This document shows positions 1-11,950 of a DNA stretch of 64,000 nucleotides, piece by piece. Source of the stretch: Marvania coccoides (lineage: Eukaryota; Chlorophyta; Trebouxiophyceae; Chlorellales; Chlorellaceae); assembly GCA_963854735.1 (NCBI GenBank), contig OY978100.1, positions 1,674,001-1,738,000 on the forward strand, in the 5' to 3' direction. Position numbers and translations under genes: made by a program. Position 1 is the first letter of the stretch; the number at the start of each line of letters is the position of its first letter. The notes under the pieces were generated by a model. That model worked only from the letters and a program-made list of their open reading frames with translations, had not been told where the DNA came from and did no database searches.

Positions 1-43
1 TTAGCGTTAATTTTTCTAAGAGGCCGTTCCGTCATCCCTCCTT

Positions 44-1461
44 CTAGTGCGTCGGCGGGTTTCTCACCCAGCTGAAGTCATCCTCCACCCCCGCCTCCCG
101 CTTCCATATCAACCCCAGGTCGTACCCCAGGAAGAAGGCGAGCGCCGTGAGATAGCACAGCCCCGCCACCACCAAGTACACAATCGGCAACACGAAATTC
201 CTGTCGCCCACCCACGTATTGGTCGTCAAAATCAGCCGCTTACTGCCGCCAAACGCGTAGGTGTTGTACCTGTTGAACACGGTAACGTTGACTTGGGTTC
301 CCGCCTCTATGGGATCGTCGATCCGGCCAAACAGCTTCTGCAACGGGACCGCGCCGCCGGGGCGCTGCCACACCATCCAGTGCTGTGACTGATCCAGCGG
401 CTGCGAGGTGGTGTTGCCCCCCCGGAAGTTGGGAATGAGATTGAAGTTTTCTGAGAGGACGTCGCCGTAAAGATAGTCACGATCGCTGTCCCAAGCGATG
501 TTAGAGTCCTACAAAGAAATAAAGAGAGAAAATGGCGACCAATCGATGTTTATACCAGGAAAATCCACCCAAAATTGCATTTTAAAGTAGAAGAAATTAT
601 TTCAATGGCGTGAAGAGATAGAATGGCATACTCACGTCAATGCGGAGGGGCTGCCCGCCCACCGACAGCTCGTACGTGTCGTTGAAGTTGGACTGCGAGA
701 TCTGGCCGCACGGCAGGATGGGCCTCGACTCGTTGTCGCCCTCATAGCGAAATGGTGAGCAGGCTGTGATGCCAGGCGTGCTGGAGCCGTCGTGCATCTG
801 ACTGGGGTCGAAACTCCGTACGTACCGGCGGTAGTTCTGTCTGAACCGCCCCAGCTCGAAAACCACGTAAATCTGCAGCACAGTTTGAGAGAAATTCAGA
901 CGAGGAAGGAAAAAAATACAAATGTAATTTGCTAAAGAACTGATGAGGCGAAGACAACCAAATGCTCACCGGTGGATCCATTCGTTCTGTTACTGTGAGG
1001 GAGAGGCTGTAGACCACCGCATCGTCCTCTTTGCCCGCCTCCCAGATCTCTTCCTGCCGCTGCTGATCAGTCAGGTTGGCCATGGGGCCCGCGTCGTCGT
1101 ATCTCACGCTGAATTCCTTGACGTCCATCGCCGCCACCAAGATCGGGATCCCCAGCGCCAGCAGCAGCGTGCCCACAGTGAGGAAAAACACCTCTGCGTT
1201 GTGAGCGCTCAAGATCGGTCTCCAGCCCCGTAGCTTCTGGTAGGCAAACCTGCGCGCACAGGGCAAACCGTGAATAAAATGATCTTAGTATCCGTGTTGC
1301 CCCTTCCTATATTCTCTCTCTCACCTCTTCCCAAACCCATATTCCTTCTTTTCTCTTCTCCTGCTGCTGGGCGATGTGGCCACGCTGCTGGCGGTGTCAT
1401 CCAATGTCTCTGGGGCCACGGATGCCAGGCTCTCGCCCGCACGAGGGGTGAGAGCTGGCAT
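44..1461 (-). CDS. CDC50/LEM3 family P4-ATPase (lipid flippase) accessory subunit
   Basis: Four exons (1325-1461, 970-1249, 636-872, 44-508) give about 372 aa. Family role: CDC50/ALA-interacting subunits chaperone P4-ATPases out of the ER and are needed for phospholipid flipping in Golgi, endosome and plasma membranes. Seen: a cytosolic Ser/Thr-rich N-terminus, a first membrane segment after AYQKLRGWRPIL, a large lumenal domain with the family motifs YVVFELGRFRQNYRRYV and LPCGQI, a Trp/Asn-rich block around residue 220, and a second membrane segment (LPIVYLVVAGLCYLTALAFF) near the C-terminus. The start at 1461 is preferred because it leaves the usual short N-terminus; an upstream in-frame ATG exists at 1542. 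All introns are GT-AG. It is divergent from the kinesin gene. Confidence 0.9.
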
Positions 1462-1872
1462 CCTGTGTGAAAAAAATAATAAAAAGTAAAATGCCTTGGT
1501 TGACTTTTTATCTCTCAAACAACGATGCGCCCCGTTGATCAATCGCTTCGGAACACTGGCTCAGTTGTATTTTAGCTTGTGAAATGGTGGGCAGCTGGTA
1601 ATCGTCACAGCTCGACCCCCTTTTCTTTTTCCTCACTCGCAAAAAAAATTCAACCGAATTTTTTCTGTGCACGCTCAACCCAGCATTTTTAATCAAATTC
1701 GCATTGTAATAGCTTGGTTTAACCACCAGGGTGCCTATTCCTTGACGGCATATACGACAACTGCTGCGTTAGTGTGACCGTTGCACACTTAAATTATTAA
1801 TTTCACTTGGAGGATCTTCGTTTGAGGAGATAGCACTGGCGCTGCGGACGCAAGAATCAACCCCCACACACA
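1462..1872. promoter_or_regulatory. Shared 5' region of the CDC50 and kinesin-5 genes
   Basis: This 411-bp, A/T-rich, non-coding stretch lies between two divergent starts, so it should hold both promoters and 5' UTRs. I see no clear TATA box or other named element. Confidence 0.4.
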
Positions 1873-4800
1873 ATGGCTTCTAAGCGGCCGCAGGCACGCA
1901 CGGCGGGCGCCTCAATTGACGATGCTGAGACCAACGTGCAGGTCATCTTGCGCTGCAGGTCCGTCCCCCCCTTCACTCTCTTTATTTTTGTCAACTGTTA
2001 TTAAATAGCCAACTTCGTTCCACACCCATGCAGACCCCTCTCCCCAGCGGAGGTGGCCCAGCGCACCCCCCAGGTGATCAAGTGCGATGAGGCCATCCGC
2101 GAGGTCACCCTCAACCAGTCCGTCGGTGGCAAGCAGTTTGGCCGCACCTACCACTTTGACAAAGTCTTTACGCCCGAAACCACCCAGGAGCGCCTCTACG
2201 ACTCGGCGATCTCCCCCATCGTGGACGAGGTCCTCCAAGGATTCAATTGCACCATTTTCGCCTACGGCCAGACCGGCACCGGCAAGACCCACACCATGAC
2301 GGGCGACATCAACGCCGCGGCGGGGCTGTCGGACGGCGCGGGAGTCATCCCCCGCGCCGTGGCCCAAATCTTCACCTACCTGGAGGGCATCGGTGGCGGA
2401 TCAGAGTACACAGTGAAGTGCTGCTTCCTGGAGCTGTATAACGAGGAGATCACCGACCTGCTGGCCATGGGCAACGAGCCCCCCAAGGTGCGCATCCTGG
2501 AGGACCGCAGTGGCGTTGTTTTGCAGGGGCTGGAGGAGCCCCACGTCAAATCGGCCGGCGACATCTTTTCGCTGCTGGATACGGGCAGCGCCCGCCGCCG
2601 CACCGCGGAGACGCTGCTCAACAAGCAGTCGTCGCGTTCGCACTCCGTGTTTGTGGTCACGGTGTCCGTGCGTGAGGTGCTGGCGGAAGGAGAGGAAGTA
2701 ATTCGCATAGGTAAACTGTACCTCGTGGATCTGGCTGGCAGCGAGAACGTGAGCCGCTCCGGGGCGGTGGACCAGCGCGCCAAAGAAGCCGGCAACATCA
2801 ACAAGTCGTTGTTGACCCTGGGCCGCGTGATTACGGCACTTGTGGAGGGCCAGGGTCACGTGCCGTACCGCGATTCCAAGCTGACGCGCCTCTTACGTGA
2901 CTCCCTGGGCGGGCGCACCAAGACCTGCATCATCGCCACCATCGCGCCCACGGTGCAGTGTCAGGAAGAGACGCTGTCCACCCTGGACTACGCCCACCGC
3001 GCCAAAAACATTAAAAACAAGCCGGAGGTCAACCAGAAAATCTCCAAGACGACGCACCTCAAGGAGATGGGCGTGGAGATTGCGCGGCTCAAGGCGGAGC
3101 TGATGGCCACCCGCGAGCGCAACGGGGTGTTCCTCCCGCCGGCGCAGTACGAGGAAGAGTGTGCCGAGCGGCAGCGCCTCACCGCCCGGGTGGAAGAGCT
3201 GGAGGAGGAGTGCACGGGGGCGGCGACGCGCGCTTCCGAGGAGAAGGCAGCGCTGCTAGTGGAGTGGGAGGGCCGCGTGGCGGAGGTCCGAGGCGAGTTG
3301 GACGCAGCGCAGGCGGAGCTGGACTCCACTCGGTCAGAGCTGGAGGCCACGAAAATTAAGGTGGCGGAGCGAGAGTACGTGCTGGAGGCGCACCGTGGGG
3401 CTGAAAAAGCTCTGGCGGCGCACGCTGGGGGGTTGAACGACGGGTTGGCGGCAGCGGCGGCAGACGTGGCCCGCCTTTTCAAGAGGGTGGATGCCAAGAA
3501 CGCGCTCGAGGAGGCCAACCTGGAGGTGGCGAAGGAGCTGCGAGACGGCGCGGTGGCGCGCCTGGCGGCGCTGGAGACCGCGGTGGCCGCCGCTGCTGGG
3601 GCGCAGGGCGAGCGCTTTGCCCGCTCCCGCTGCGTGCTCTCAGAGGCCGCCCGCCGCAAGGCGGCCGCCTCAGAAGAAGCTGTGGAGAAGCTGGGGATGC
3701 TGCAGCAGGCGATCGACGGTCTGGCGGGCGCCGCGGAGGCGGCAGCCGGGGCTCTGGCCGAGAAAGGCTGTGCTGCCGTCGGCGAGCTGGGCCGCCAGCA
3801 GGCCGAATTCCTGGAGCTGGCGCAGGCTGCCTCTGCCGAGGCCAGCGCCGCGCTGGAGGAGGCCCACAGCTCGCTCACTGGCAGCGCCCAGGAAGAGAAG
3901 GCCGCGCTGGAGGAGCTGCTGGCGGGGCAGGCGGCCGCAACGGCCGCTGTGTCTGGTGCCAGCGCCAGCATTGTGGCGGCGGTGCGTCAGTCGCTGGAGG
4001 AAGCCCAAGCGCAGGCCCAGGCGGTGCACACCGCCGCCGGGGAGTGCTTGGAGGGGGCGCAGCAGGCGGCAGAGGCAGCCAGCGCCGAGTTTTCAACATC
4101 TGTGCGGCAGGAGCAGCAGGCGCTGCTGGGGCAGCTATCTGCGCTGATCTCGGGCTTCGTGGACCGCGCAGAGGGGCAGGTCAAGGCGTCAGCTACCGCG
4201 GTGCAGCAGCAGCTGGGCTCCGGGCGCCTGCAGCTGCAGGCCAGCGTTGCCCAGCTGGCTGCTGGGGCTGGCACCGCTCTGGAGGGTCTGCATGCCAACG
4301 AGGCTGCCGTGCAGGCCGCCCAGGCCGCCGCGGCAGCGGCGCTGGAGCAGCAGGGCGCCAAGGTGGCGGCCGTGATGGAGATGTCTGCCAGCCATGCTGC
4401 CGACCTGGAGGCTGCTGCGCGGGACCACGCCGCTGCGGCCGCGTCCGCGCTGGCCAAGCACTCCAAGGGCATGGCGGCGGCCGCCAAGAAGGAGGCCAAG
4501 GCGTTGGTCGCCACCGCCGAGAAGGAGGGCAAAAAGTTCGCTGTCGCCGCAACGGCGGCCGGGGAGACTCGCGCCGAGGCGCTTGCTTCCGCGGAGGCGC
4601 ACCTGGAGGCGGATGGCGCTGCGCTGGAGGCCCTTGAGGGCGACGCCGCCGAGGGAGTGCAGGCTCTGAATGCCTTCACAGCTGCGCAGCGGGAGGGCTT
4701 GGCTGGCGCCTCTGCGCTGGTCACCACCGCTGTGGACGAGCGCTACGCCGTGGATGGCGACCGTCACGACGTGCCTGCCACTCGGCAGCACGCGGTGCCG

Positions 4801-5232
4801 CCACGCGCGCAGATTTCCGCGCTGCGGGCCCCCGCGGAGGACGCCCTTTTGGCGCAGTTCCGCAGTGCCAACGGCCTGGAGGAGCTGGGCACGGCTGGGG
4901 CAGACCTGGGGGTGGATAAAGCAATGGAAGAGGAGCAGCAGCAGTTTGAAGTGGCCCAAAATGAGTGCAGCAGGGAGGAAGAAAATGAGTGTCCTGTTGC
5001 TGAAGCTGCTGCGCCTGTGGCAGCAGCGGAGGCCCCTCGCAGCCGCCGCCGCCGGCGCACTGGCTCGGCTGAGAGCGTGGAGGAGGAGGCTGCCGCCGCC
5101 AACACGCTGTCGCCATCGCTGGTGGGCCAAAAGCGGGCCAGGGCTTCAGACGATGGCGTGCAGGCCTCTCCTTCCAAGCTGCGGGCTGCGTTCCAGCGGC
5201 GACGCGCCACCCGCCACACTACCGCTGAGTAA
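1873..5232 (+). CDS. Kinesin-5 (BimC/Eg5) motor protein with very long Ala/Glu-rich coiled-coil stalk
   Basis: Two exons (1873-1958, 2034-5232) encode about 1094 aa. Kinesin-5 tetramers slide antiparallel microtubules in the spindle. The motor domain starts with NVQVILRCRPLSPAE near residue 21. It has the P-loop GQTGTGKT near residue 107, switch I NKQSSRSHS, switch II VDLAGSE, and the kinesin-5 block VPYRDSKLTRLLRDSLGG. The neck follows at about residues 350-365 (YAHRAKNIKNKPEVNQK). Residues about 365-980 are Ala/Glu/Gln-rich heptad-like coiled coil. The tail has a basic cluster (SRRRRR) and a possible CDK-type site (SPSK). I could not find a canonical BimC box. Exon 1 is needed because it supplies the first motor strand; the phase-2 junction restores CRP at residues 28-30. 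Confidence 0.93.
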
Positions 5233-5533
5233 AACCTCAGCATTTTATTTTTTATTTTTTGCGTTCCGTGGTGATGGTTGCTGACAACACCAACATCATT
5301 TATTATATTGAGTGTGACACTCCCTTTTCTTGCCTACCTTGAACAAGCACTCCCTTTTATTTTCCCTCTTTGCATCTCCGTTTCGTGTTTTCCCGTTGAA
5401 CCAACCCAGCTGTTCATTTCCCCTCCCTGCTGTAAAAGAAAAAGTTGCGTCCGAAAAGACTAATCTCAAGTGTTTTAAAAATGATGAAAATGTAGAGTTT
5501 TTTTTACGTCAACAATTGGGGGGCAAGCATCAT

Positions 5534-6039
5534 CTACTTCTTCGCTGCAGCAGCTGCGTCCGCGGCCAAGGACGACATGGTGTCGACCTTGGAGAGCGAC
5601 TCGAGGCCGGCAAAGCGGCGCTTGAAGCGGTTGACGCGGCCCTCGTCGGTGACGACCGAGCTGGTGACGCCCTGGTAGTAGGGGTGGTTGCCGGACCAGA
5701 TATCCACGGTGTAGCTGGCCTGGGTGCCAGAGGTGACCAGCACCTCTTCGCCGTTGCACATCACCTTGGCCTCGTCATGCCACTCCGGGTGGATGCCCTT
5801 CTTGCGCATCACCACCGCGCCGCCGCACTTGGGCATCTGCACGAAACAATGCGGGGGTGGGGTGAGTCTTCGCTCTTCTCGACAAACATGTGATTTTCAC
5901 CACAAGGGGAATGCGGTCGCCAATTGAGGCGCATTGTCGTCCCGCGCCGCACCTGAAGCCCTCGCTGATTTCCCTTGAAGCTAGTCTGCCGGCTGCTGTA
6001 CACTGGTGCGCTCTTGAAAGTGGAAGTGAGCTGCGCCAT
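5534..6039 (-). CDS. rpl31: Plastid 50S ribosomal protein bL31c
   Basis: Two exons (5953-6039, 5534-5836) give about 129 aa. Exon 1 encodes a Ser/Arg-rich, acid-poor transit peptide (MAQLTSTFKSAPVYSSRQ). Exon 2 encodes the L31 body: KKGIHPEWH, then the beta core with VTSGTQASYTVDIWSGNHP and the C-terminal VNRFKRRFAGL. A bL31 with a plastid-type presequence is the plant nuclear form that joins the chloroplast large subunit. The donor gtgcgg after LQ is the only nearby one that keeps phase 0 into MPKCGG. The gene ends convergently with the kinesin gene, with a spacer of about 300 bp (5233-5533) that I see only as T-rich 3' sequence. Confidence 0.9.
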
Positions 6040-6993
6040 GGTTCCTCTCCTCTCAGAAAAAAATGCCACAGCGACGGCTCGACGAGCCTTTTCACAAGAA
6101 TAAATTATTTGTAAAAGGCAGAGACAGGAGAGCGGTGTGTCGAAATGGGAGTTTTTCAAGCATGCCGCCTGAGGATGAGGAGAAGAAAACTGGCCCAGTG
6201 CTCGCTTGTGGAGCACTTGATTTAATTTATAATTGTATCGATTGGAAGTAGACGCTTGGATTGGCAGGCATGCAGCGCTAGAGGGCGTGATTCTTAGACT
6301 TGAAATCTTAGAGACCACCCATGTACAATGTCGCTCTCCCTGTATAGTACTTGGGCCCTATCAAGTAGCCAGCCTTGGCCGAAATGTTTTTTTTCTTGAG
6401 GAAGCGCCTGGAGTCTCTGATCATGATGCCCCTCAACTGGCTCCGTTCTCCGCCTGCTTTATCAGTTTAGCTTTAGCAAAGTAGCCAGCAATCGGGGTAC
6501 AGCTGGGAGTAAGATTTGTGTTGAAGAAGAATGTGCCAGCAGCCGCTGCGAGGGCAGAGGGGAGAGAGAAGGAAAAGTTCAGCACCGGCAGGAGCAGCAG
6601 CCGGGTAGAAGGCCGCTGGGTCCGCTGTAGGAGTGCATCTCTTAATTCTTCTTGCGGGTTCTAATGTGGGTATGCGGGGCTCAGCAAGAGCTGCTGAACA
6701 GACAGCGGCGGGGCAGAAGGTGGCGGTGAATTATAAGATATGTGTCTCAATTCCAAATATTCCAAATATGGGGCAGCAGCTCGCCTCAACGCGTAATACG
6801 GTCTATTTAAAGGGGAAAACAGACACCTTGTTCACGAATTTCAGCACTTTTTGAAAATCTTCCGCGAATTCCTTTAAATCCCGGAACAACGCCCCTCGAA
6901 ATAAATAAAACTAAAATAATATTTCACTTTTGTTACGATGTTTTCAGAGCCTCGCGACATCGTATAGAACTCTGCGACACTAGCATTATCAAC
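6040..6993. other. Spacer between divergent bL31c and patatin-like genes
   Basis: This roughly 950-bp region holds only short ORFs without coding character. It presumably contains both promoters. No repeat, RNA gene or recognisable regulatory element was seen. Confidence 0.4.
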
Positions 6994-9319
6994 ATGAAAA
7001 ATCCAAATAAATTGCCTGCCGTGCCCCTCTCCGCAGCCAAGTTGCTGCTAGATGTGGGTTTCGTGAGGATCCTCCTGGTACTTCTGACCCCTTTTCGCGG
7101 CATCCTCGCTTGGAATTTGTTTTGCGGCCGCTCCGTTTGGAATTTGGCAATTGCTTTGGAACGAACGCTGCTGGCGTGGGCAGGCTGGCTGTCCGCTCCT
7201 CCCAAAACCAAAGCACTGCGCCACCTCTTCCTGTCGCTGGTGACCGTGAAGCGATGGCACATCGTTGCAGGTGAGATGTCACAAATCCCATCTCATTTTT
7301 AAAAGGGGCCGAAGGCCTCCACTCCGCCTCGCGACTCTTCTCGCGCTGTTTACCAGCCAATCAACCTACACGCTCCACAATTCACCCATTCTCCGAAACG
7401 TGGCACCATCCCTAACACCGCCTTTGTATTTTTTTTCTTCTTTTTTCTGTGCAGCCGTCGCTGTCCTCTATTCCACCATCCAGGCCGCCCTGCGCACGTG
7501 GCGCGACTCCAAGGACGAGCGCGTGCAGCAGCGCCAGTACCTGCTCTCCAAAATGGCCTCCAGCTTGTCTTACGACGAGTGGAGCGTGTACGCCCAAAAG
7601 CTCGACGCCATGGACGGCGTGGACGAAAACGCGCGCTGGAACGCCGAGGCGCGGCTCTACGACCGCCGCCTGCTGGAGGAGAAGCTCAACCACCTGCGCA
7701 GCGTGCGCGCGGCCGACGCCGGCGTGCACGAACGCATGTTTGCCGTCCGAGCTGACCTCCTTCGCAACCTCGGGAATATCTCGAGCGCAGCGCTGCACGA
7801 GCAGTTTGCGGTGGTGCCCAACCTCATCCGCGAGTACGTCCAAGAGGTGCGCACCCACCTGGAGGACATCTCCTTCGCGCCCGAGCTCCCGCTGGCCGAC
7901 AAGGCGTCGTTCCTTCGCGAGACCCGGCACGCGTTTGGCCGCACCGCGCTGCTGCTGTCGGGCGGCGGCGCGCTGGCGAGCTTCCACCTGGGCGTGGTGA
8001 AGGCGCTGCAGCAGCACCAGCTGCTGCCTCGCATCCTGGGCGGCTCCGCAGTCGGCGGCGTGGTGGCGGCGCTGGCTGGCACCCGCACCGACGCAGAGCT
8101 CGCTGAGACCCTCGCCGACCTCTCCCGCTGCGATCTGAGCATGTTTTCTACCGCGGCGAGCGCGGGAGGGCGTGCCATGGACCTTGCAGTGCAGCTCCGC
8201 CGCCTGCGCCACCTGCTGGGCGACTTCACCTTCCTGGAGGCTTACAAACACACGGGGAGGGTGCTCAACCTGTCAGTGGCTGCCTCAGGTACCGCGGAGC
8301 CCCCTCGCCTGCTCAATTACCTCACCTCACCGCACGTAATGGTGTGGAGCGCCGTGGCGTGCTCCTCCGCCCTTCACGACAAATGCAAGCCGCTTGACCT
8401 GCTGGCGAGGTCTTCAACGGGCGCGCTGGTGGGGTTCGCGGCGAGCGACGCTCCTGGGCCGGTCACAGGGTGGCACGATGGCTCGCTGGAGGGCAATCTA
8501 CCGATGCGGGGGTTGAGCGAGATGTTTGGCGTGAATCACTTCATCGTGAGCCAAACCACCCCCCACATCGTGCCATTCCTCACCCTGAAGCGGCGGCTGG
8601 GCACCGTGGGGCATCTGGCAGAGGCGGAGGTTAAGCACCGCTGCCGCCAGGCGCTGGAGCTGCTGCCGAGGCTGCGTTATGGCTGGCCGGCGCGCTGGCT
8701 GCGGGCCTTCAGCCAGCCGTGGGAGGGCGACGTGACCATCGCGCTGCCGGACGCCGCTGCGCAGCTCGCCAAGGCGGTGCTGGGGCCGTCGCGGGTTGAC
8801 CTGCTGCATGCGGTGAAGCTCGGAGAAGTGACAGCGTGGTCGAAGCTGTCTGCCATTCAGAGCAACTGCGGCATCGAGGCGACGCTGGACGGTTGCATCC
8901 GGCAGGTGGCCAAATGGGAGGGGCAGGAGGCGCACAAGCGGCGGGCGGCGGCCGCCCAGCCGCTGGCGGAGGCTGCCAGGCTTCACGGCCGTGGCGGAGT
9001 GCCGTCCAGCCCCTTTCTGCTGCAGTCTCTAGAGCAGAAGCAGCAGCGGGACTCCAGCAGCGGCAGCAACGAGGATACGGCTTCCTACTGCACTCCTGCT
9101 GGGTCCCTCACTTCTGCCAGGTTGCCGCTGCAGGCCGCTTCTGGGGGAGGGCGGGACCGGTACGTGCCTGAGGCAGCGTACGAGTGCATCGACGCCAGCG
9201 CCAACCCGTTCCCCCCCGGCAGCCCTTCCCCGCTGGCGATGGGCCTGCCCAGCAGCTTGGTCACTCGGAGGGACATCCCTGGCATCTTGAGGAAGAGCCT
9301 GGACTGGATCGCGCCCTGA
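6994..9319 (+). CDS. SDP1-type patatin-domain protein (triacylglycerol-lipase family), nucleophile serine apparently lost
   Basis: Two exons (6994-7270, 7455-9319) encode about 713 aa. SUGAR-DEPENDENT1 and yeast Tgl3/4/5 proteins are patatin-like triacylglycerol lipases of the oil-body surface. Seen: a hydrophobic N-terminus, the DUF3336-like region (SSLSYDEWSVYAQKLDAMDG and following), the patatin start TALLLSGGGALASFHLGVVK, the nucleophile-elbow region LGGSAVGGVVAAL, and the Asp motif WHDGSLEGNLPMRGLSEMF followed by NHFIVSQ. These align well with SDP1 except at the elbow: the family reads GSSVG and this gene reads GSAVG, so the catalytic Ser position is Ala while the dyad Asp is kept. The tail (last 130 aa) is low complexity. 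It could be a pseudo-enzyme, or use a neighbouring Ser. Confidence 0.88.
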
Positions 9320-10426
9320 GTGCTCCGCGCATCGTCAAGAGGAGACAAAGCCGTTGACCATCGTCTCCCCCTCCGTGTTTTCGTTTCGCACAGAGGAGAA
9401 GATTCAACTATGCACACTAGAATTCTTTTACATTCTCTTTTCGTCCTTTTTCAGTTTGAAATTTCTCCCTTCCCTTGGGCATATTTTTGGGTGTCTCGCT
9501 GGTGGGAAAATTCGACCCCGCTGGTGTGCCCTCCATATCTGCGTTTGTGCGCCTCCCTCCAAAGAGGTTTTTCCCCATTGTTCAGTGTGACGCCAAATTT
9601 TTGAACGGCGCTTCCATCTTCTTTGATAATCGTTCTGTACCTTTTTTTGTTTGCCTTGAGGAGCAATCTACGGCACTTTTCCACCATGGTGGCATATACA
9701 ATAGTGTACTAGAGCTGTATTCGCTCTCTTTCTTCATTTTTTTAAAGCCCCCTACCTTCTGTTTTTTTCAATAGCCCCCTGTCCCCTGCATCCCCCTCTT
9801 TCCGCTTAACCCCTGCTTTTATTCCTGTTCTTTTTGCGTTTCGGCGGGCTCCTAGTGACTACTTCAAATGATGACACTGTTTATTTTTCAACAGTTTTGT
9901 TCATTCTGAAAACGCTCCGCTTCTTAAATAATGATAACAAATAAACAACTTTATTCTTTTCTTTAAAAATTCGTGTAAAAAATCTGATGTCGAAGGAGTT
10001 GGTGGTCTCAACTATTGCATAGCAGCAAAAACCGCAAAGCCCACCCCCCCCGCCCGCCCGACGGCGACAGCAAGAGCGTATATGCAAGACCTTTGCGGGG
10101 TTTTCACAGATTAAGATGGCATAGAAACACAATGTACGGTATGTATACGCTCGAAATAATGCTGAATCGCAAATAAAAAAACTTAAACTAAATCAGAAAA
10201 AGCACTATGCTGATTTGTTTCGTTCCTCGCGCGAATGAAATAACCGCCATTTACATTTTTTTCATCATTAAAATACGAATGTTTAATCTTTAAAATCTAA
10301 AAAAATGTGAATTGTTTGAAAAACCTTGCAAAACATTTTCATTTTTTTGCAAACTCGATAACATATATTATCATATTTAGTTTATATGGATTCATTATTG
10401 TAGCAATTTCGCACCTTCCGGCAGCG
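9320..10426. other. Spacer between patatin-like and SURP-protein genes
   Basis: This 1.1-kb pyrimidine- then A/T-rich spacer has no supported ORF. It should hold the 3' end of the patatin-like gene and the promoter of the next gene. Confidence 0.4.
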
Positions 10427-11941
10427 ATGAACCGCTCCAGAAAGAGGTTTCGCAGACCTCGTGAAGTTGAAGAGCCATTTGCAGGTTTGCAGCAGCCAGC
10501 AGGCCCCATTTCGCTCACTGTTTACGGCATCACCCCCTCTATGTTCGAAGTCGACGAATTGCCGAGCGAGCGCGACGGCCTGGTTGCTTTGAACCTTCCC
10601 AGCAGCGGCGGCAACGACGAACAGCAATCAACTTTTGTGGACCGCTACGATGCGCGCCTGCTGCTAGACCCCAGCGAACTCGCTTCTATAGACACCGCTC
10701 TCCAACTCGAAGACTCGGCTGCGCCGCACGAATTTTCTGAAGAGGCGGAGCTAGACGCTGAGCGATGGCGAGACCTGTTTGGCCCGTCTTTCAGCTCTGA
10801 AGAGGAGGAAGACGGCGGAAGGCTGCGACGATGGGGCTACGGTGCGGTGCCCTACGGCTACGGAAGCGCCGGTGCAGCTGCCGCAACAGCTGGAGCAGTA
10901 TTTGAACCGCCGCCACCCCCGCTGCGGATTCCTGCTGGCGCGGACGTAGAGGCCCTGCTGGAGCAGCTGGCTAACCAAAAGGCTCTCCCCATTCCTGCCA
11001 AGCACTACGCCGTGATGCGCCGCGCGGCAGAGTTCGTGCAAAAGTGTGGGGCAGCTGCGCTGGCACTGCTCCGCGAGCTTCAGTGCGGTGGCAGCGCTGA
11101 CGCCGCCTTCTTTGCGTTTTTGGATCCGCAGCACGTCTGGCATGACTTCTTCTTTGGCTTGCTGGAGCGGCTTCCGTCTCCAGAGGAAAATAGCGAGAGG
11201 TCTCAGGCTGCTGCTGCTGCTGCTGCAGGGACTGGCACAGGTGGAAAATCGGATAGCAGCCCTGCGGAAGAATCTTTGGCCGATTTATTGGGTCAATACG
11301 GCGAAGAATCTGATGACTTGGGCAGGCTCCCTCAGTACGAGCTTGAAACGACGTTAAAGACGGAAGAGGAGGGCGGAGAAAGAAGAAATGGCGCTCCCAG
11401 CGAGGCGCAAATCCGCGCTGCCATGGCGGCGCTGATAGCGCGCGTGCAGCGGGGTGGCGGGGCAGCGTTGGCTGCGCTGGCGCGGGGGCGTCTGACCGCC
11501 GACCCGCTGTTTGAATTTTTCGCCCCTTCCTCGGAGTTTCGCTCAGAGTTTGTGGCGGCGGTGGAGGGCGCGGGGGAGCTGCTGGATGCTGCGGCAGCCA
11601 GCGCTCTGCTGGCTGAAAAGGAGGACGTCGTAGAAAAGGCGGCAGTGGTCCCGCCTTGGATTGCTGACCGCATGAAGAAAGAAAGGGAAGGCGGGGATGC
11701 AACAGCTGCTGCGGCTGTACTACCGGAAACGGCAGCGGAAGAGGAGACCGTGGAGGTGGACGAAGCAAAGAAGGCGGAGAGGAGAAAGAGAGCACGGGAG
11801 TTATTACAGCGGCGGCGGCAGGAGGGTGAGGAGCGGAAAAGGGGGCAGGCGGCGGCGAGGCAGGCGGCGGAAGAGCAGCGGCAGCGGGATCTGGCAGCGA
11901 TATCTATGCACAAGCGAATGTTTCTTGATGACGATGACTGA
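10427..11941 (+). CDS. SWAP-family splicing regulator (DRY_EERY + SURP domains)
   Basis: A single exon gives about 504 aa. The family (suppressor-of-white-apricot, SFSWAP) regulates alternative splicing in the nucleus. Seen: the DRY_EERY region at residues about 27-95, including TFVDRYDARLLLDP; a clear SURP module at about 185-250 (AEFVQKCGAAALALL, then FFAFLDPQHVWHDFFFGLL); a second, weaker SURP-like module at about 325-390 (ALIARVQRGGGAALAAL, then PLFEFFAPSSEFRSEF); and a highly charged KR/E-rich C-terminal helix. The frame extends upstream to an ATG at 10307, but that stretch is AT-rich and lacks coding character. The start at 10427 puts the DRY_EERY region near the N-terminus, as in the family. 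No RS domain is obvious. Confidence 0.82.
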   Translation: MNRSRKRFRRPREVEEPFAGLQQPAGPISLTVYGITPSMFEVDELPSERDGLVALNLPSSGGNDEQQSTFVDRYDARLLLDPSELASIDTALQLEDSAAPHEFSEEAELDAERWRDLFGPSFSSEEEEDGGRLRRWGYGAVPYGYGSAGAAAATAGAVFEPPPPPLRIPAGADVEALLEQLANQKALPIPAKHYAVMRRAAEFVQKCGAAALALLRELQCGGSADAAFFAFLDPQHVWHDFFFGLLERLPSPEENSERSQAAAAAAAGTGTGGKSDSSPAEESLADLLGQYGEESDDLGRLPQYELETTLKTEEEGGERRNGAPSEAQIRAAMAALIARVQRGGGAALAALARGRLTADPLFEFFAPSSEFRSEFVAAVEGAGELLDAAAASALLAEKEDVVEKAAVVPPWIADRMKKEREGGDATAAAAVLPETAAEEETVEVDEAKKAERRKRARELLQRRRQEGEERKRGQAAARQAAEEQRQRDLAAISMHKRMFLDDDD

Positions 11942-11950
11942 CGGGGGGGA

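Noticed and set aside
2988..5130. Several long minus-strand frames opposite the kinesin stalk
   Set aside because: Ser/Ala/Arg-rich translations mirror the Ala/Glu-rich coiled coil. No motif, and the sense strand has a clear kinesin.
10307..10426. N-terminal extension of the SURP protein from an upstream ATG
   Set aside because: AT-rich, Phe/Ile-rich translation unlike the rest, and the known family domain starts just after the ATG at 10427.
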